NCBI GenBank assembly: GCA_951799445.1
Contig: CATOGU010000239.1
Location: forward strand, 62,001-126,000
Direction of reading: 5' to 3'
DNA length: 64,000 nucleotides
DNA from: Pseudisothecium myosuroides
Taxonomy: Eukaryota > Streptophyta > Bryopsida > Hypnales > Lembophyllaceae
Position numbers and translations under genes: made by a program. The notes below the pieces were generated by a model. It saw nothing but the letters and a program-made list of their open reading frames with translations. It was not told the origin of the DNA and ran no database searches. Shown in pieces: positions 23,851 to 35,621 of the stretch. Positions within the stretch are counted from its first letter, which is position 1. Each line of letters opens with the position of its first letter.

Positions 23851-25700
23851 GCAACAGGGTTCCAAAGAACTAGGGTTTAGGGCGCCGTTTCTAAACGGTT
23901 ATGGAACGTGGCTTAGGGTTCAAGGCTTTGATAGCATTTTCCAAAGTAGTTTTTTGTGTGCTCACAATTTGCAAACTAGGGTTTGAAGTCAAGGAGCTCG
24001 GTTTGATGTTGCTTGCTAAGATTAGCGGTTCAGCTTCCGGGTTCTGTTAGGGTTTCAGCTTCCAAGATCCGCGTTTGGGCTAGGGGTGTTTGATCTTTTG
24101 TTTTGGGACGAGGAGTGGATAATCTGAGGGCAAGATCATGGCTTTGAAGCTCAAAAATTCAAGGCGACTGAGGTTTGAGGGTTTTGTAGGGAAACCAAGT
24201 GAACATTGGGAATACTTTTTAGCCCATTGTAGAGTTTGTGTTCACGAAGGGGTATTAGCCACCACAAATGGTGGAATTCTGAGATTGTAAACTCTGATTC
24301 AAAAAATGGATTAAGAAATCAAATAAGAACTTGCACAAACTGGTAAGTTATGTGCTCTTCAATGCTTGTCTCTCTCCTTTGCCCATCTGGTCTACCAGCA
24401 GTAACAGGAATCTGACTCTAGTTTAGGGTCTTAGTTTGTGTTCAGTATTAAGAATTTATAGTTAGTTCAAAGCTTTGTTAAGTATTGCAGTACTGTTCTG
24501 TACTTGTCTCTATTATTTGCCCTTGCAATGAATCTGTTGGGGTCTAATTACTTATCACTACTGTAAATTGCCTTGGTGTATCAATTGTTGTTCTTGATGA
24601 ACTGCCTCAGGACTTTTCTCAGCTTTTTTATGCAGTTCTAATTTGAAAACTTCTCCGGGATCTCAAACATGCAGGCAAAATGGACAAGCTATATTTGCTC
24701 AAATCCACCTTTGCAGTAACGTTTGAAAGCATAAAGACATTTTGCTGTACTTCCAAATTTTTAGAGGTTAGGATAATTCCTAATATTGTTCTGGGTTAAG
24801 GGTTCTAGCGGCAGGATCCAACGCACTTTGGCAAGTTTGAACGCACTGCGGCTTTAGTGTAGTAGTTTGGGCAGCGCAGTCACTCGTCTTTGGAGAATAT
24901 TTTGAAGGTACCTCAAGCATCTCCACTCTTGTTTCTTTGACTGATGTGTGCTTTATTGTTTAGCTTTGAAGGCAAGTGATTGCAATGGTGTAGGGTGTAG
25001 GATCCCAAATTTAGTCCTGTTAGATGCTTGGACTTTTGAATTGCGCCTAGGATGACGCTGGTGCTTTGAATTAGTGGCACAATTAATAATTTGTAGATAC
25101 AAGGTGTTTAGGGTCAATTGCCCGATCACTTCTGCAAAATTGGAGCAATTCTAGTAAGCATTCATGGTGCATTCGAACTTCTAACTCTCAGCGTAGTAAC
25201 AAAGTACGAAGTAGCAATCCTTCAAAATTGGAGCAGATCTAGCAAGCATTCATGGTGCATTTGGGCTTGAGGGTTTAGGGTTCCATTGCATAGGATTTAG
25301 GGTATGATTTTGAAAGTTCTTTTCAATGACCAAGATGTTCTCTTACGTAGTTTAATCCACCTAGTATTGCTTTAGGGTCTTCCAACCTGGTCCTGTTTTT
25401 TCACTTCTTTTGTTTTGTTTCTGTAGTGTTTCTGATCTTACAAAGTACATCAACAAAGTTGAGCACAGGGACAAAGACGATCTGAACCAAAAAAAAAGGA
25501 AAAGCAAAGGTATATCAGATTGATAGGATGCAAGTGTTTTGCTAGCTTGATAAATCTTGGTGCTACTGTCACTGCTTCAATGTTGGATGATTTGTTAGGT
25601 TGGAAAGACTTTTTCAACTTAAAGTTTGGTCTTCATCTCAATAAACTTCCTAATACTTTTGTGTTGCTTGTGGACAGTAGCTTATTTTAGGGCAGTCAGT
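23851..25700 (+). other. Telobox-rich leader of the dead transposase copy
   Basis: TTAGGG and TAGGGTTT words are frequent from 23870 to 25400, as upstream of the intact copy at 39.3-39.8 kb. A duplicated phrase, AGCAAGCATTCATGGTGCATT, occurs near 25156 and 25238. No coding exon recognised; probably a former promoter and 5' leader intron. Confidence 0.4.
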
Positions 25701-26374
25701 ATGGAAGGAATTAATGGTGATAGGGTGGAATTAGCACAACAGTATAGAGCTGATTATCTTGAAAAGAGGAAGGCTGATAATAGAGAGAGAGTCCGTTGAT
25801 TTAGAGCACGCAAGGGATTAGAGCAAGAATCTGCAGATTCTTTGATCGCTGCAGCAATGGAAAATCCAAATTCAGGATTCAAGGAGTCTTATGAACGCAC
25901 AGCTCACTGGGTGAGCTCAGATTGGCGAGAGAGTTGGCCGTCATAGTGGCCCCTCGTTTAAGCAGTTATGGCCAAATTGTTCAGCAATTGACAATTGAGA
26001 AGTTGCTTGGGCAAAGATTGCTGCAAGGGATGGTGCCAAATTTCTTAGTCAACATGGACAAAGTTAGACATTTTGTTCTAAACAACTTGAAAGGGAGTAT
26101 GGTAGATCACCTAATAGGAGTGAAGCAGTATAAGATTGTTATGGCTAAGGATATTGTTTGCACACTTGCACCATCTTTAGGTATGGAAAGTAAGAGGAGG
26201 GTGGTTGAATTGATAGGAGTGGATAGGAGAAATTTGAAGAAGGGGGTGGAAAGGAGGTTGTTATTTGATACTGCTCAAAATGCCTTTTGGCTGAACTATC
26301 GATGTAAACGTTGGTCTGATGCATTGCCTAAGGCGGTGACAAAGGTGGTCCAAAAAAAGTTTAATAAACAATAA
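25701..26374 (+). pseudogene. Dead paralogue of the transposase-like gene, first exon
   Basis: Translation from ATG 25701 (MEGINGDRVELAQQYRADYL) aligns with the first exon of the gene at 38457-39233. Shared blocks include LEKRKADNRERVR/FRARK against AEKRKASARERTR/CRARRK, then GVK-x2-KIVMAKDI-CT, GVDRRN-x2-K and AFWL. Similarity is roughly 40 percent by eye, so the two are old relatives rather than a recent duplication. It carries a TGA where the other copy has CGA (about 25797), a frameshift near 25920, and a stop at 26374. No second exon with the DDE-like region is found downstream, where unrelated repeats begin. Confidence 0.85.
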
Positions 26375-26559
26375 TGCTATGGTTAGTTTTGATGGCTGGT
26401 TTTAACTAGGACTTAGATGAACTGGCTGGTTTTAATGATGGCTACTTGGATGAGCTGTGCGCGCAGTGAATGCGCAGCGCCACTCCCTGACACAAGCCAA
26501 CTGCTTTTTTGTCTCACAGTTTCCACTCAAGTCCGCTGACGTTGTCCGTCAATTTTCTT

Positions 26560-26665
26560 GCTCACGTTTCTCGCTCACGTTCTCGCTCACGTTTCTCGCT
26601 CACGTTCTCGCTCACGTTTCTCGCTCACGTTTCTCGCTCACAGGTCCCGCTCACGTTGTCTCGCT
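26560..26665 (+). repeat. Short tandem repeat of TCTCGCTCACGT
   Basis: The 11-14 base word (T)TCTCGCTCACGT is repeated about seven times with small length differences. Its strand composition gives open frames rich in S-R-F-L-T that are not genes. Confidence 0.9.
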
Positions 26666-26697
26666 CGCATGTTTTGATGTTTTGCTCCGGCGGTTTT

Positions 26698-27429
26698 GGG
26701 TGATTGCACGAAACACTTGTACTATTTTCTGTCACACGTTGCATGCTGATTAGTTTTTTAGCCATAAATTTTGCATTTTGAATTCAAATGACTCCAAATT
26801 CATACACAAGGTACTGAAGACTATAATACACCTTGTGGAATTTTTTGAAAATTTTCAAAAATGTTTTACTATTTAATAATAGCCCCCGATATTTTGTCAC
26901 AAATGCCAATTTGGGGGTGTTAAGTACTATTTAGTACCCATAAAAACGAATTTGGAGCTAAAATTTGGTAGAGATGGTCTTCTAGTAGACTTGTAGCAAT
27001 TGTCCAAAGGAATTCTAAAAATACTTAATTTTATGTGGTGTAGAAGTCCACAAAGTGAGCCTCTTTCTACTTGCATTTTGAAACATTTAAAAAATTATTT
27101 TGGTGGTTTTTTTGGTGAATGACCATCTTCATAGAGTTGCTACAAATGGCCAATTTTTGTTTTTTTTATTTAAGCTTTTTCCTATTTTCTACTAATTAAA
27201 ACATCAAAGTATGTATTTTCTAGTGATTTGGTACTTTTCTAGTTCTCCTACTTAGAGAATTTTTTAAGAAATTTCCTTCGGTGGTTAGCTTCATCTTAAA
27301 GGTATATACATTCGCCATATTTTTTTAAAAAATTTAAAATTAATTTTCTAATTTTAAAGTACTCCAGAAAAAATCATGAGTACTATTGCAAAACGCAACA
27401 AATAGTACAGGTGTTTTGTGCAATCACCC
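26698..27429. mobile_element. 732-bp non-autonomous TIR element
   Basis: Terminal inverted repeats of 30 bases (26698-26727 and 27400-27429) begin GGGTGATTGCAC and differ at only two positions. TTTT flanks both sides (26694-26697, 27430-27433). The interior is AT-rich with no open frame. The GGGTGATTG-type end and T-rich short target suggest a PIF/Harbinger-like MITE, though the canonical TWA target is not seen. Confidence 0.75.
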
Positions 27430-27544
27430 TTTTAGACTAGGCTGATGAGATGTGCTGGATTTCTCAGGCGCGTAGGTACGTACTAGTTTTGGAGCTTGAG
27501 CAGTTTAGGGTGCGCTTGCAGGTTACCACCTCGGTGTATGGTTT

Positions 27545-27800
27545 GGGTGCTTTGTTCTTGATGTTCCTAGCTTGAAGGTTTAGGGGCGATCGCTAGGGTT
27601 TAAGGTCTAGTTTGATCGTGTCTGTATCAGTTCCAGTGTGCCGCATTTTCACGGTGTACAATCGCCGTATTTGGGTGCTTTGTTCCTGATGTTCCTAGCT
27701 TGAAAGTTTGCTGGCGATCGCTAGGTTCAAGGTCTACTTTGATCGTCTCTGTATCAGTTCCAGTGCACCGCATTTTCACGGTGTACAATTTATGTTTTAG
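27545..27800 (+). repeat. 128-bp tandem duplication upstream of the RING gene
   Basis: GGTGCTTTGTTC-TGATGTTCC through TTTCACGGTGTACAAT occurs twice, with GCGATCGCTAGG at 27586 and 27714. The units differ at a few positions. The duplication ends about 80 bases before the RING gene ATG, so it probably doubles promoter or 5' UTR sequence. Confidence 0.9.
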
Positions 27801-27877
27801 CTGTGATTTGCATCGGTTTTCTTTTTGCATTGAAGTTCAGCAGTTAGGTAAGTCTGTAGATAAGTGGCTTGCATACA

Positions 27878-30800
27878 ATGGAGTCAAAGGTGGTGCGGGG
27901 AGAGTCCGCAAAACTATCGAGAGAGAAGAGGGGATCATTTGACAAGAAACAAAAGTCCGTAAAAGCCCCTCAGTCTGTTCCAGAGTTGCTTCTAGAGTTA
28001 GCTTCCCTTAAACTCCAGACAACTGAATTTTTTGTGAAGGAGAGAGGCTTATGTGGACGTGGTCTAAACCCAAAGCTCTCCGCTGATATGGCTTGTGTGA
28101 CGCCTGAGAAAATCGAGGAAGTCTGGGGAAAGTGTTCAACGTTTAAGACTAGCAACACTATTCTGAGTCCACAAAGTAGGGTAGACCTTCTCCAGTTGTG
28201 TGCTAAAATTTATGGGAAGGTTGAGATTACAAATAATGAGTTCATGGCTTGGGTGGTAAAAGGCCACATTGCGGAATTGATGGGTTTTGATGTAAATTGG
28301 GCATCCGCTGCTGCATCGACAACCCTACTTCTTGTCAACCGATTAGAGGGGGAATTGTTGAAGAGAGATCTTACTTCGGAAGAGGCTACTGCCCTGAAGC
28401 ATTTGGCGCCCTATGCTATTGCGAAGCCTTCCGTTTCCCACTCGAAGGCCAATGCAAGGACCAGCGGTTTGGGATCACAACCGGTGGAAACGAAGTTTAG
28501 GTCTGGGAAATTCAAGCCTGGTGCCAGTGTCAGCTTATCTCCCGTTTTGGTAGCAGAGATTGCCGAAGCAGAAGAGGTTCTGGTTGTTGAAGCCGAGCTG
28601 CTAACAAGAACAGAGAGCAAAGAGAGTTTTTTGAATGCTTCAAAGACTGGCATTGCAGAGAGAATCATCGGATTCAAATTTGGGATGGACGATAGAAATG
28701 CCGATGCAGAGGATGCAACCGAGAATGTCAAGGTGGTGGAGGAAGGGTTGAAGCAAAACGGGCTTCTAATCTCGGCATTGGAGAGCAGTGTGAGTAATTT
28801 CTTGAGTATAGATTGGTCTCAGGATTTAGATCTGTACTGCTACACATTGGATTTAGGGGCTAGTTTGCTGTGGTTGGGATTAGGGTTCAGGGTTTAGGGT
28901 GGACAGTCTTTTAGTGACCTGGTTTGGGTTTATTGTTTAGGAATTGTGGTGCACAATTCTCACATACAGTGCTCTAGCAGGGATTAGGGTTTGGGATTTG
29001 GGGTGCACAAGCTGGCTTACAGAATGGGTTTAGGATTTTGGCAAAATTTGGGCTGGATAAGACTTGTTCTATTTTTTGACTTTGAACATTTTTGCTTTCT
29101 CTTCTAACAGGTGCAGCAATTTAGAGACAACCTCGATGAAGGCAATGATCAATTTTTTTATGCATTACAGAAGTTAGGGAAGTTGAGGGTAGAGCGAGAA
29201 GGGCAATCTAAGAAGTTGGAGTTTGCTAACTTCACTTTAGAAGATTGTCAAAGAAGGGCCAAGAGAGCAGGAGAACATTATAATGATGCTGGCCTAGACA
29301 TGTGGAAGTTTGAGTGTGACAGTGCAGTGGTGAGGAGAGAGTTGGAAGAGGTGCGACGATACAAGGATGCAGTTGCAGATCAGATCCAAATGATGCAGCA
29401 GCAGGGAGGAGTGGCTTGTTGGCCAAAACCTTGCCTGCATCCTCATTTGCCGGATGAGGCTGAAACTATGTTTGAATTGGAAGCTTGTTCATTTTGTAAC
29501 CGGTGGTACACATCGTTTGATGTTGTTATGGCAAGCTGCAGGCATTTGTATCATCCATTTTGCATTGCCAAGGTTGTAGAGACTCAAAATGCCTGTGTGA
29601 TTTGTAAGACGACTTTTCATCCTGCATGGTTGAGGTCGTTTGGTTTCCGCTCACGGGAATCAGATGTGGAAGATGCCGCTGCTAAATCATCGTTGGCAAG
29701 GTCCATGGAGGAGTTGAGTGACACTTTGAAGGACAGTTTTGGGTTGCCAATCCCTGAATGTAAGTGAATCCCTGAACTTATAGGCTGAACTAATTTGGTG
29801 CTTTGAGTTAAGTGCTTTCAGGTTATGTTTTGATTTAGTCACAACACTATTACTACTTCTGAGTTCCTGCTGAAGTGCTTTTGAGATATTTCTGAGGTAT
29901 GGACATGCTGACACAGCGCACTGAAATGGGTGTACAATTGGAACCCTGAAGCATGCTTTGTTGCTTCCAATTTATATTTCCGATAGTTTTTTATTGTTGA
30001 TGTTTGTCATTCTGGCCTTTGTTCTTTGGGTGCTGGAATGTGGTTGCAAGTGTACCTGGCTTGTTGGAGTACTCATCAGGTCCTGCTTGGGTGCTGGAAC
30101 GTGGTTACAAGTGTACTTGGCTGCTAAAATATTCATGAGCTTCTGCAACAAATGCTGGAATGTGGTTGTGAGTGTACTTCAGTATTGGAATACTCACTTA
30201 TTTCTACAGGGGTCTTGGAATACTCTTGCATTTGTGCTTTGGTACTAGATACTCTTGCGTTTATACTTGGGTGCTGGATACTCATGTGTTTAGGCTTGGT
30301 TTTGTGCTTGGCTGCTGGTTCTTCTCAGGCAGGTGCTTCAGTTTGTGCTTGGATGCTGGATACTCACGTGACGAAGGCTTGGTTTTGTGCTTGGCTGATG
30401 GTTCTTCTCAGACAGGTGCTTTGGTTTGTGCTTGGCTGCTGGTTTGTGCTTGGATGCTGGATACGATAGTGCTTAGGCTTGGTTTTGTGCTTGGCTGGTG
30501 GTTCTTCTCGTATAGGTGCTTTGGTTTGTGCTTGGATGCTGGATACGATAGTGCTTAGGCTTGGTTTTGTGCTTGGCTACTGGTTCTTCTCGTGTAGGTG
30601 CTTTGGTTTGTGCTTGGATGCTGGATACGATAGTGCTTAGGCTTGGTTATGTGCTTGGCTGCTAGTTCTTCTCATGTAGGTGCTTTGGTTTGTGCTTGGA
30701 TGCTGGATACGATAGTGCTTCTGCTTGGGTCGTGGATACTCACTTTTCTGTGCTTGGGTGTGGATATAATGGCGTGCTTTCGTTGTGTGTGCTAGGTACT

Positions 30801-31938
30801 CACTTGTTCTGTGCTTGGGTGCTGAATGCTCATGCGGTTGTACGAGGGTTCTGGAATACTCATGGGCATTGTTTTTGGATACTGAAATGGGTTCTGATGG
30901 GTTCTAATAAGGATACACACAAAGTTGGGGTGATGGAATTAGTAGTTTCGAGTTAGTGTACGTGCTTAGAGCGGTTTAGTACTTTGGATGTGCATAATTG
31001 GTCCCCGGCTTTTGTGGTTGCTTGGAGATATTAATACAGGTTGTTTAGGCACTTCTTTGGAACTACAAACTGACTAATTATGTCCTCTGTTTGTAGGGTC
31101 ACAATCTAGGGGGAAACAATCGGATAAGGGATCATCCGCATCAATCTTTGAAGTGCAGCCTGGAGTCCACTGCATTTCAGGTAGCAGATTGAAGGATGCC
31201 ACACCATCACAGGGACAGAAGAAGCAGCCCAAAACTGATGCAAGTCCTAGTGGTGACGGTGTTGATGAGGTAGACTCCCCAGCAAAGCAGGCAGGAGGTG
31301 GTACAAGTGACGATGCAATAAATCCGGACTTGGAACCTGTTTCAACAATATTGGAACCTCCGTGCTTTGATGCAGTACTGTGCCCTGGTGAAAAGGCGGG
31401 TGAGTTTGTGTTTTAGGGCAACTGATTTGGGTGAGTTTGGATTTGGGGGCAACTGATTCCCCAAGAAGAGCAATGTTTTAAATTCTAGTGTTTGTACCTA
31501 CAAGTGTCTGATGAGCTCCTGTTGGCTTTCTCAGCGCAAATTTGCACCCCACTGGATCTTGTATCCCCAGCCATGGAGGGTATGCTGATTGCAAGGAGTC
31601 CAGCGGAGGCGAACCCAGCAAAGGCGAGTCCAGCAGAGGCGAGCCCAGCAAGTCCAGCAGAGGGTACAAGTGGTAGAAGATATTCTTTTAGTGTGAAGAG
31701 GGCTTGTGATCCATGTGTAGATGATTCTGGCATGAGAAAGAAGGCTATCAAATCATGTGCATCCAACCAGAGTAGTGATGTGTACAAAGCCACAAGATTG
31801 TCTACACGGTCTCCTTCAAAGAAAGGAAGTTCTCGTAGGCATGAATGTAGGAAAGGAGACTTAGAGCCAGAAATTATTGCTTTACAGGTTGAAATAGTAC
31901 CAAAGGTGGTAACTAGGAGCAGGGTAAAGAACAATTGA
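27878..31938 (+). CDS. RING-H2 zinc-finger protein, putative E3 ubiquitin ligase
   Basis: Four exons: 27878-28789, 29111-29759, 31097-31399 and 31535-31938. All have GT-AG introns (phases 0, 1, 1), and the open frame is complete at 755 residues. The first 300 residues are probably helical with no motif I recognise (RVDLLQLCAKIYGKVEIT and similar). Exon 2 starts with a coiled-coil-like segment, then a RING-H2 at residues 430-469: C430-x2-C433, C447-x-H449-x2-H452-x2-C455, C466-x2-C469, the C3H2C3 pattern expected for eight zinc ligands. After it come Ser/Gly-rich linkers, a short SPAEA-type repeat near 31600 and a basic tail (VVTRSRVKNN). RING-H2 proteins usually act as E3 ligases; substrate unknown. 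The start is the first ATG after TTGCATACA in an otherwise open frame. Confidence 0.75.
30000..30870 (+). repeat. Minisatellite in intron 3 of the RING gene
   Basis: The 1,337-base intron 29760-31096 is mostly a tandem array whose unit of about 80-90 bases contains TGGATGCTGGATACGATAGT, GCTTAGGCTTGGTTTTGTGC and a GGTTCTTCTC-TAGGTGC part. About five good units lie between 30340 and 30730, and shorter degenerate ones extend either side. It is Cys/Leu/Trp-rich in translation but is spliced out. Confidence 0.85.
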
Positions 31939-33240
31939 GGCAATTGGTCACTTGGACATGTAAATTTTTTGCTCATTTAGTGCAACTGCTCTTTTGTTAC
32001 ACATGATTAAATTTGTTGTGTGAGATGCATAAATTATTTATCAATTTGTGGTGCAAGAGTTGATATCTGATACGTTGTGAAAGAAGTTGCGATTGTAACT
32101 TCTTGTGCTGTGATTCTAGTGCATTGAGAACTTGGTGGGAAAAACCTGTGATTGAGTGCCCGAAGTTGATGCACCATCAGCTGTTGATTCCTGCTGATTT
32201 CATAACACTAATTTAATAACGCTGATTTAATATTGCGAAGACAAGCACTTAGGATTCCAGTTCCAGCGTCGGGGCGCTTCTAGTTTGTGAATCATCTCTT
32301 TCTTAGACAAGCACTTGGGATTCCAATTCCCTAATTCAGTGCGATTCCAGTTCTGACGAACTTTGGCGTGGAGAGTGCTAAACACAATTTTGGCAATTCC
32401 AGTGCTGAACAACTTTGGTGATTTTGAAGTTAAAGATTCCTTGTGAACCATATATATATGTGGTAAACATTTCCATCAAATCTCCATTATGAATTTTTAA
32501 GGGATCAAGCGAATTAAAAATTTGAATAAACTACTTCTATTTTTTGGGTGAGAGGCAATAACACAAAGAATAGGTGGTAAATATGATATTGCAATGAAAT
32601 GTAGGTATGGTTTCAAAATGCAAAAGGTTTGTATACCTACATTCTCGCCATTTAGATCAAGACATAACATATACATAACATAAGGATGCTTAATGAATTT
32701 GCGGCTTTTTCAATCCTAAATCTATTCTAAATTGATTTTAAATTAATTTCTAATGTAATTTGGCTCAATTCTTTGAATTATAAGGTTTAGGAGCGGACTA
32801 GATGTTCAAAGATAATTCAATTATAGAATTGAGAAGACCCTCAAAGTAGGTAAAGGTCCTAAATCAACCAATTTTATTGACCTTTTTAATGACATGAAGA
32901 AATAATGTGTGCAAATATAATTTAATTATAGAATTGACAAGACCCTCAAAGTAGGTAAAGGTTCTAAATCAACTAATTTGAGATAAGTCTTTCTGTTAAT
33001 GACATGAAGAAGCTTCTATATAGAAACTTAATTTAGTTTTAGTTGAATTCAAAAGACCAAGAAAGCCCTAGGTAGAGATTCAAAACGAACTGAGTTAGTT
33101 AAACTTGACTTCCCTAAATCCTAAAGCCAGTACCAACTGATCATGCCTGTGATTAGCAGGACGCGACCTTCTAATAATCCCATATTGTTTGGTAATGGCT
33201 AGCAGACTAACTATAAGAGGGCTTTCTTGTCATACTCAGA
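31939..33240. other. No gene; small local duplications
   Basis: GACAAGCACTT-GGATTCCA recurs at about 32240 and 32305. A block of about 115 bases (TTATAGAATTGA-AAGACCCT and CAAAGTAGGTAAAGG) recurs near 32820 and 32930, with a third faint copy at 33045. No coding signal. Confidence 0.6.
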
Positions 33241-33244
33241 CAAC

Positions 33245-33313
33245 CCCGGAGACCAAAGGGACCGGCCTCTCACGCTCTGCGAGTGTGGGGGGAAGCTCGT
33301 ATTGGTCTCCGGG
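33245..33313. repeat. GC-rich hairpin with perfect 12-base arms
   Basis: CCCGGAGACCAA (33245-33256) and TTGGTCTCCGGG (33302-33313) pair perfectly. The loop contains a second weaker stem (CACGCTC-TGC-GAGTGTG). It stands out in AT-rich DNA just left of the 99-bp array. It could be a structured RNA, a MITE fragment or part of a larger inserted element. Confidence 0.7.
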
Positions 33314-33349
33314 ACACCCCCCCCTCTTTTGTTTCAATTTGATTTTGAT

Positions 33350-34370
33350 TGTGGTCCATGATTCCTAAAATTACACATTACTATAAATCGTGAATAGGTT
33401 TTGAACATTAAATAAAATGGGATTGTTGGTTCCAATTTCCTATGATCCCTAAAATTACACATTAGTGTAAATCATGAATTGGTGTTGTTAATTTTGTGAA
33501 ATAAAATGGGAATGTGAAGTGTCTTTGGCTCCAATTTCCCATGATCCCTAGAATTCCACACTAGTGTAAATCATGAATTGGTGTTGTTAATTTTGTGAAA
33601 TAAAATGGGAATGTGAAGTGTCTTTGGCTCCAATTTCCCATGATCCCTAGAATTCCACACTAGTGTAAATCATGAATTGGTGTTGTTAATTTTGTGAAAT
33701 AAAATGGGAATGTGAAGTGTCTTTGGCTCCAATTTCCCATGATCCCTAGAATTCCACACTAGTGTAAATCATGAATTGGTGTTGTTAATTTTGTGAAATA
33801 AAATGGGAATGTGAAGTGTCTTTGGCTCCAATTTCCCATGATCCCTAGAATTCCACACTAGTGTAAATCATGAATTGGTGTTGTTAATTTTGTGAAATAA
33901 AATGGGAATGTGAAGTGTCTTTGGCTCCAATTTCCCATGATCCCTAGAATTCCACACTAGTGTAAATCATGAATTGGTGTTGTTAATTTTGTGAAATAAA
34001 ATGGGAATGTGAAGTGTCTTTGGCTCCAATTTCCCATGATCCCTAGAATTCCACACTAGTGTAAATCATGAATTGGTGTTGTTAATTTTGTGAAATAAAA
34101 TGGGAATGTGAAGTGTCTTTGGCTCCAATTTCCCATGATCCCTAGAATTCCACACTAGTGTAAATCATGAATTGGTGTTGTTAATTTTGTGAAATAAAAT
34201 GGGAATGTGAAGTGTCTTTGGCTCCAATTTCCCATGATCTTTAAATTACACACTAGTGTAAATCATGAATTGGTGTTGTTCAACAAAATGGGAATAAAAT
34301 GTGTTCTGATGGCTCCAATTGCCATGTTATATGAAAATGGCCCATGATCCCTAAAATTACACAGTAATTG
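33350..34370 (+). repeat. 99-bp tandem array
   Basis: GATCCCTAGAATTCC recurs at 33543, 33642, 33741, 33840, 33939, 34038 and 34137, exactly 99 bases apart, and the units between are identical by eye. Diverged units flank the core (starts near 33359, 33444 and 34236). Each core unit contains the perfect palindrome ACACTAGTGT. Identity in the core implies very recent amplification or homogenisation. Confidence 0.95.
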
Positions 34371-35600
34371 AGACCATCAAGTTGTAGAAGAAAAAGGATT
34401 TGATAAGTGTCCAAACTAATTCATCCCACTTAGTGGTGGGACTAAAATGGAATTCATACTTGCCCAACTATTTGATACGGGCATTTAGTGGTGGCACAAA
34501 ATGAAAGTGATAAGTGCCCAAATTAATTGACCCATTTAGTGGTGGGCAAAAAATGATATTGATTGGAATCAGTTAGGATAAAAGATTACCAACAATATCA
34601 CATATAGATTGAAATAATTAGTATAATGATTGATTTCAAAGGTGGTAAAAGTAAATTGAAGTCTTCTTCATAATGTCTATGCATATGTCAAATTATGTAA
34701 TTGCACAAGTGATCATGAATTTAGAAATCTACTTGTCATAAAAAAAATTCATGATTTTTAATCACACAAAATTAATAATTTAGGTATGGAACATGAAAAA
34801 GCATTACCAAAATTTTAGACCTTCTAATTCTATATGTATTTGACAATTTTTTAAATTCATGCCTAAGAATGAGTATATTTGAGAGTCATTTTTAAAAGTC
34901 TTAAATTATATATATCAAGCTTTACAAAGCACCGCTTTGCATTCCACCCTCAACCCAAAAATCAATTTTTTGTTTGGGACAACCTAAATTTCTGATGATA
35001 CAAAATGGCAGTTTTGGGAATCTCTGCCTTAGGATCCACCTAAACAATTCAAATTCCAAGAGCATGGCTAATTGGATCTTTCTTACTTGGATCTTTCTTA
35101 ATTGGTACTGACATCTGAAATTCTGAATCGCTAATAAAGAGGTGCAAAGCAGCACTCTTCGACCAAAAATCAGAGCCAGCTTTCCTTGATGGGCTGTGGC
35201 ATCCAATGAGCTTGTACCGAAAATCCAAGCCAGCTTTTAGACTGGCTGTGGCATCCGATGAGCCCTGAAGGAATTCTGACAGCATATACATACGCATGAA
35301 AACCTCAGCAGGACTACCCCAAAACGATATAAATGATACTGATTTACTGCGGTGCTCTTATGGCTGTTTAAATTCCAGTTCTCACTTGGACGTGACTAGA
35401 AAGCAACCCCAAATGCCTGGACCCATGTCTTAGTTCTCAGTCTTTGGTGTTCAATGCAGTACTAGTCATTGAAAGTAAGATCAATTTACAGAAATCAAAA
35501 TCAACATTCAGGCATTGAACCAAGTCTTTGATGTACAAGCGTTGGAAAATTGAATCGTATTGACTGAATCGTATTGAATAAAAATACGGTGAGAAGGGCA
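34371..35600. other. No gene; one small duplication
   Basis: GCCAGCTTT...GGCTGTGGCATCC-ATGAGC occurs twice, at about 35173 and 35230. The rest is AT-rich with no coding signal. The right end may contain the 3' flank of the transposase-like gene. Confidence 0.5.
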
Positions 35601-35621
35601 GATTACAAGGACATTGAACTT

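Noticed and set aside
30152..30956. Cys/Leu/Trp-rich plus-strand frames of 105-128 codons
   Set aside because: They lie in the minisatellite of RING intron 3, which is removed by well-supported GT-AG sites.
33444..34236. Regular 99-bp repeats resembling a CRISPR-like array
   Set aside because: Whole units are identical with no unique spacers, and the context is a plant nuclear genome.
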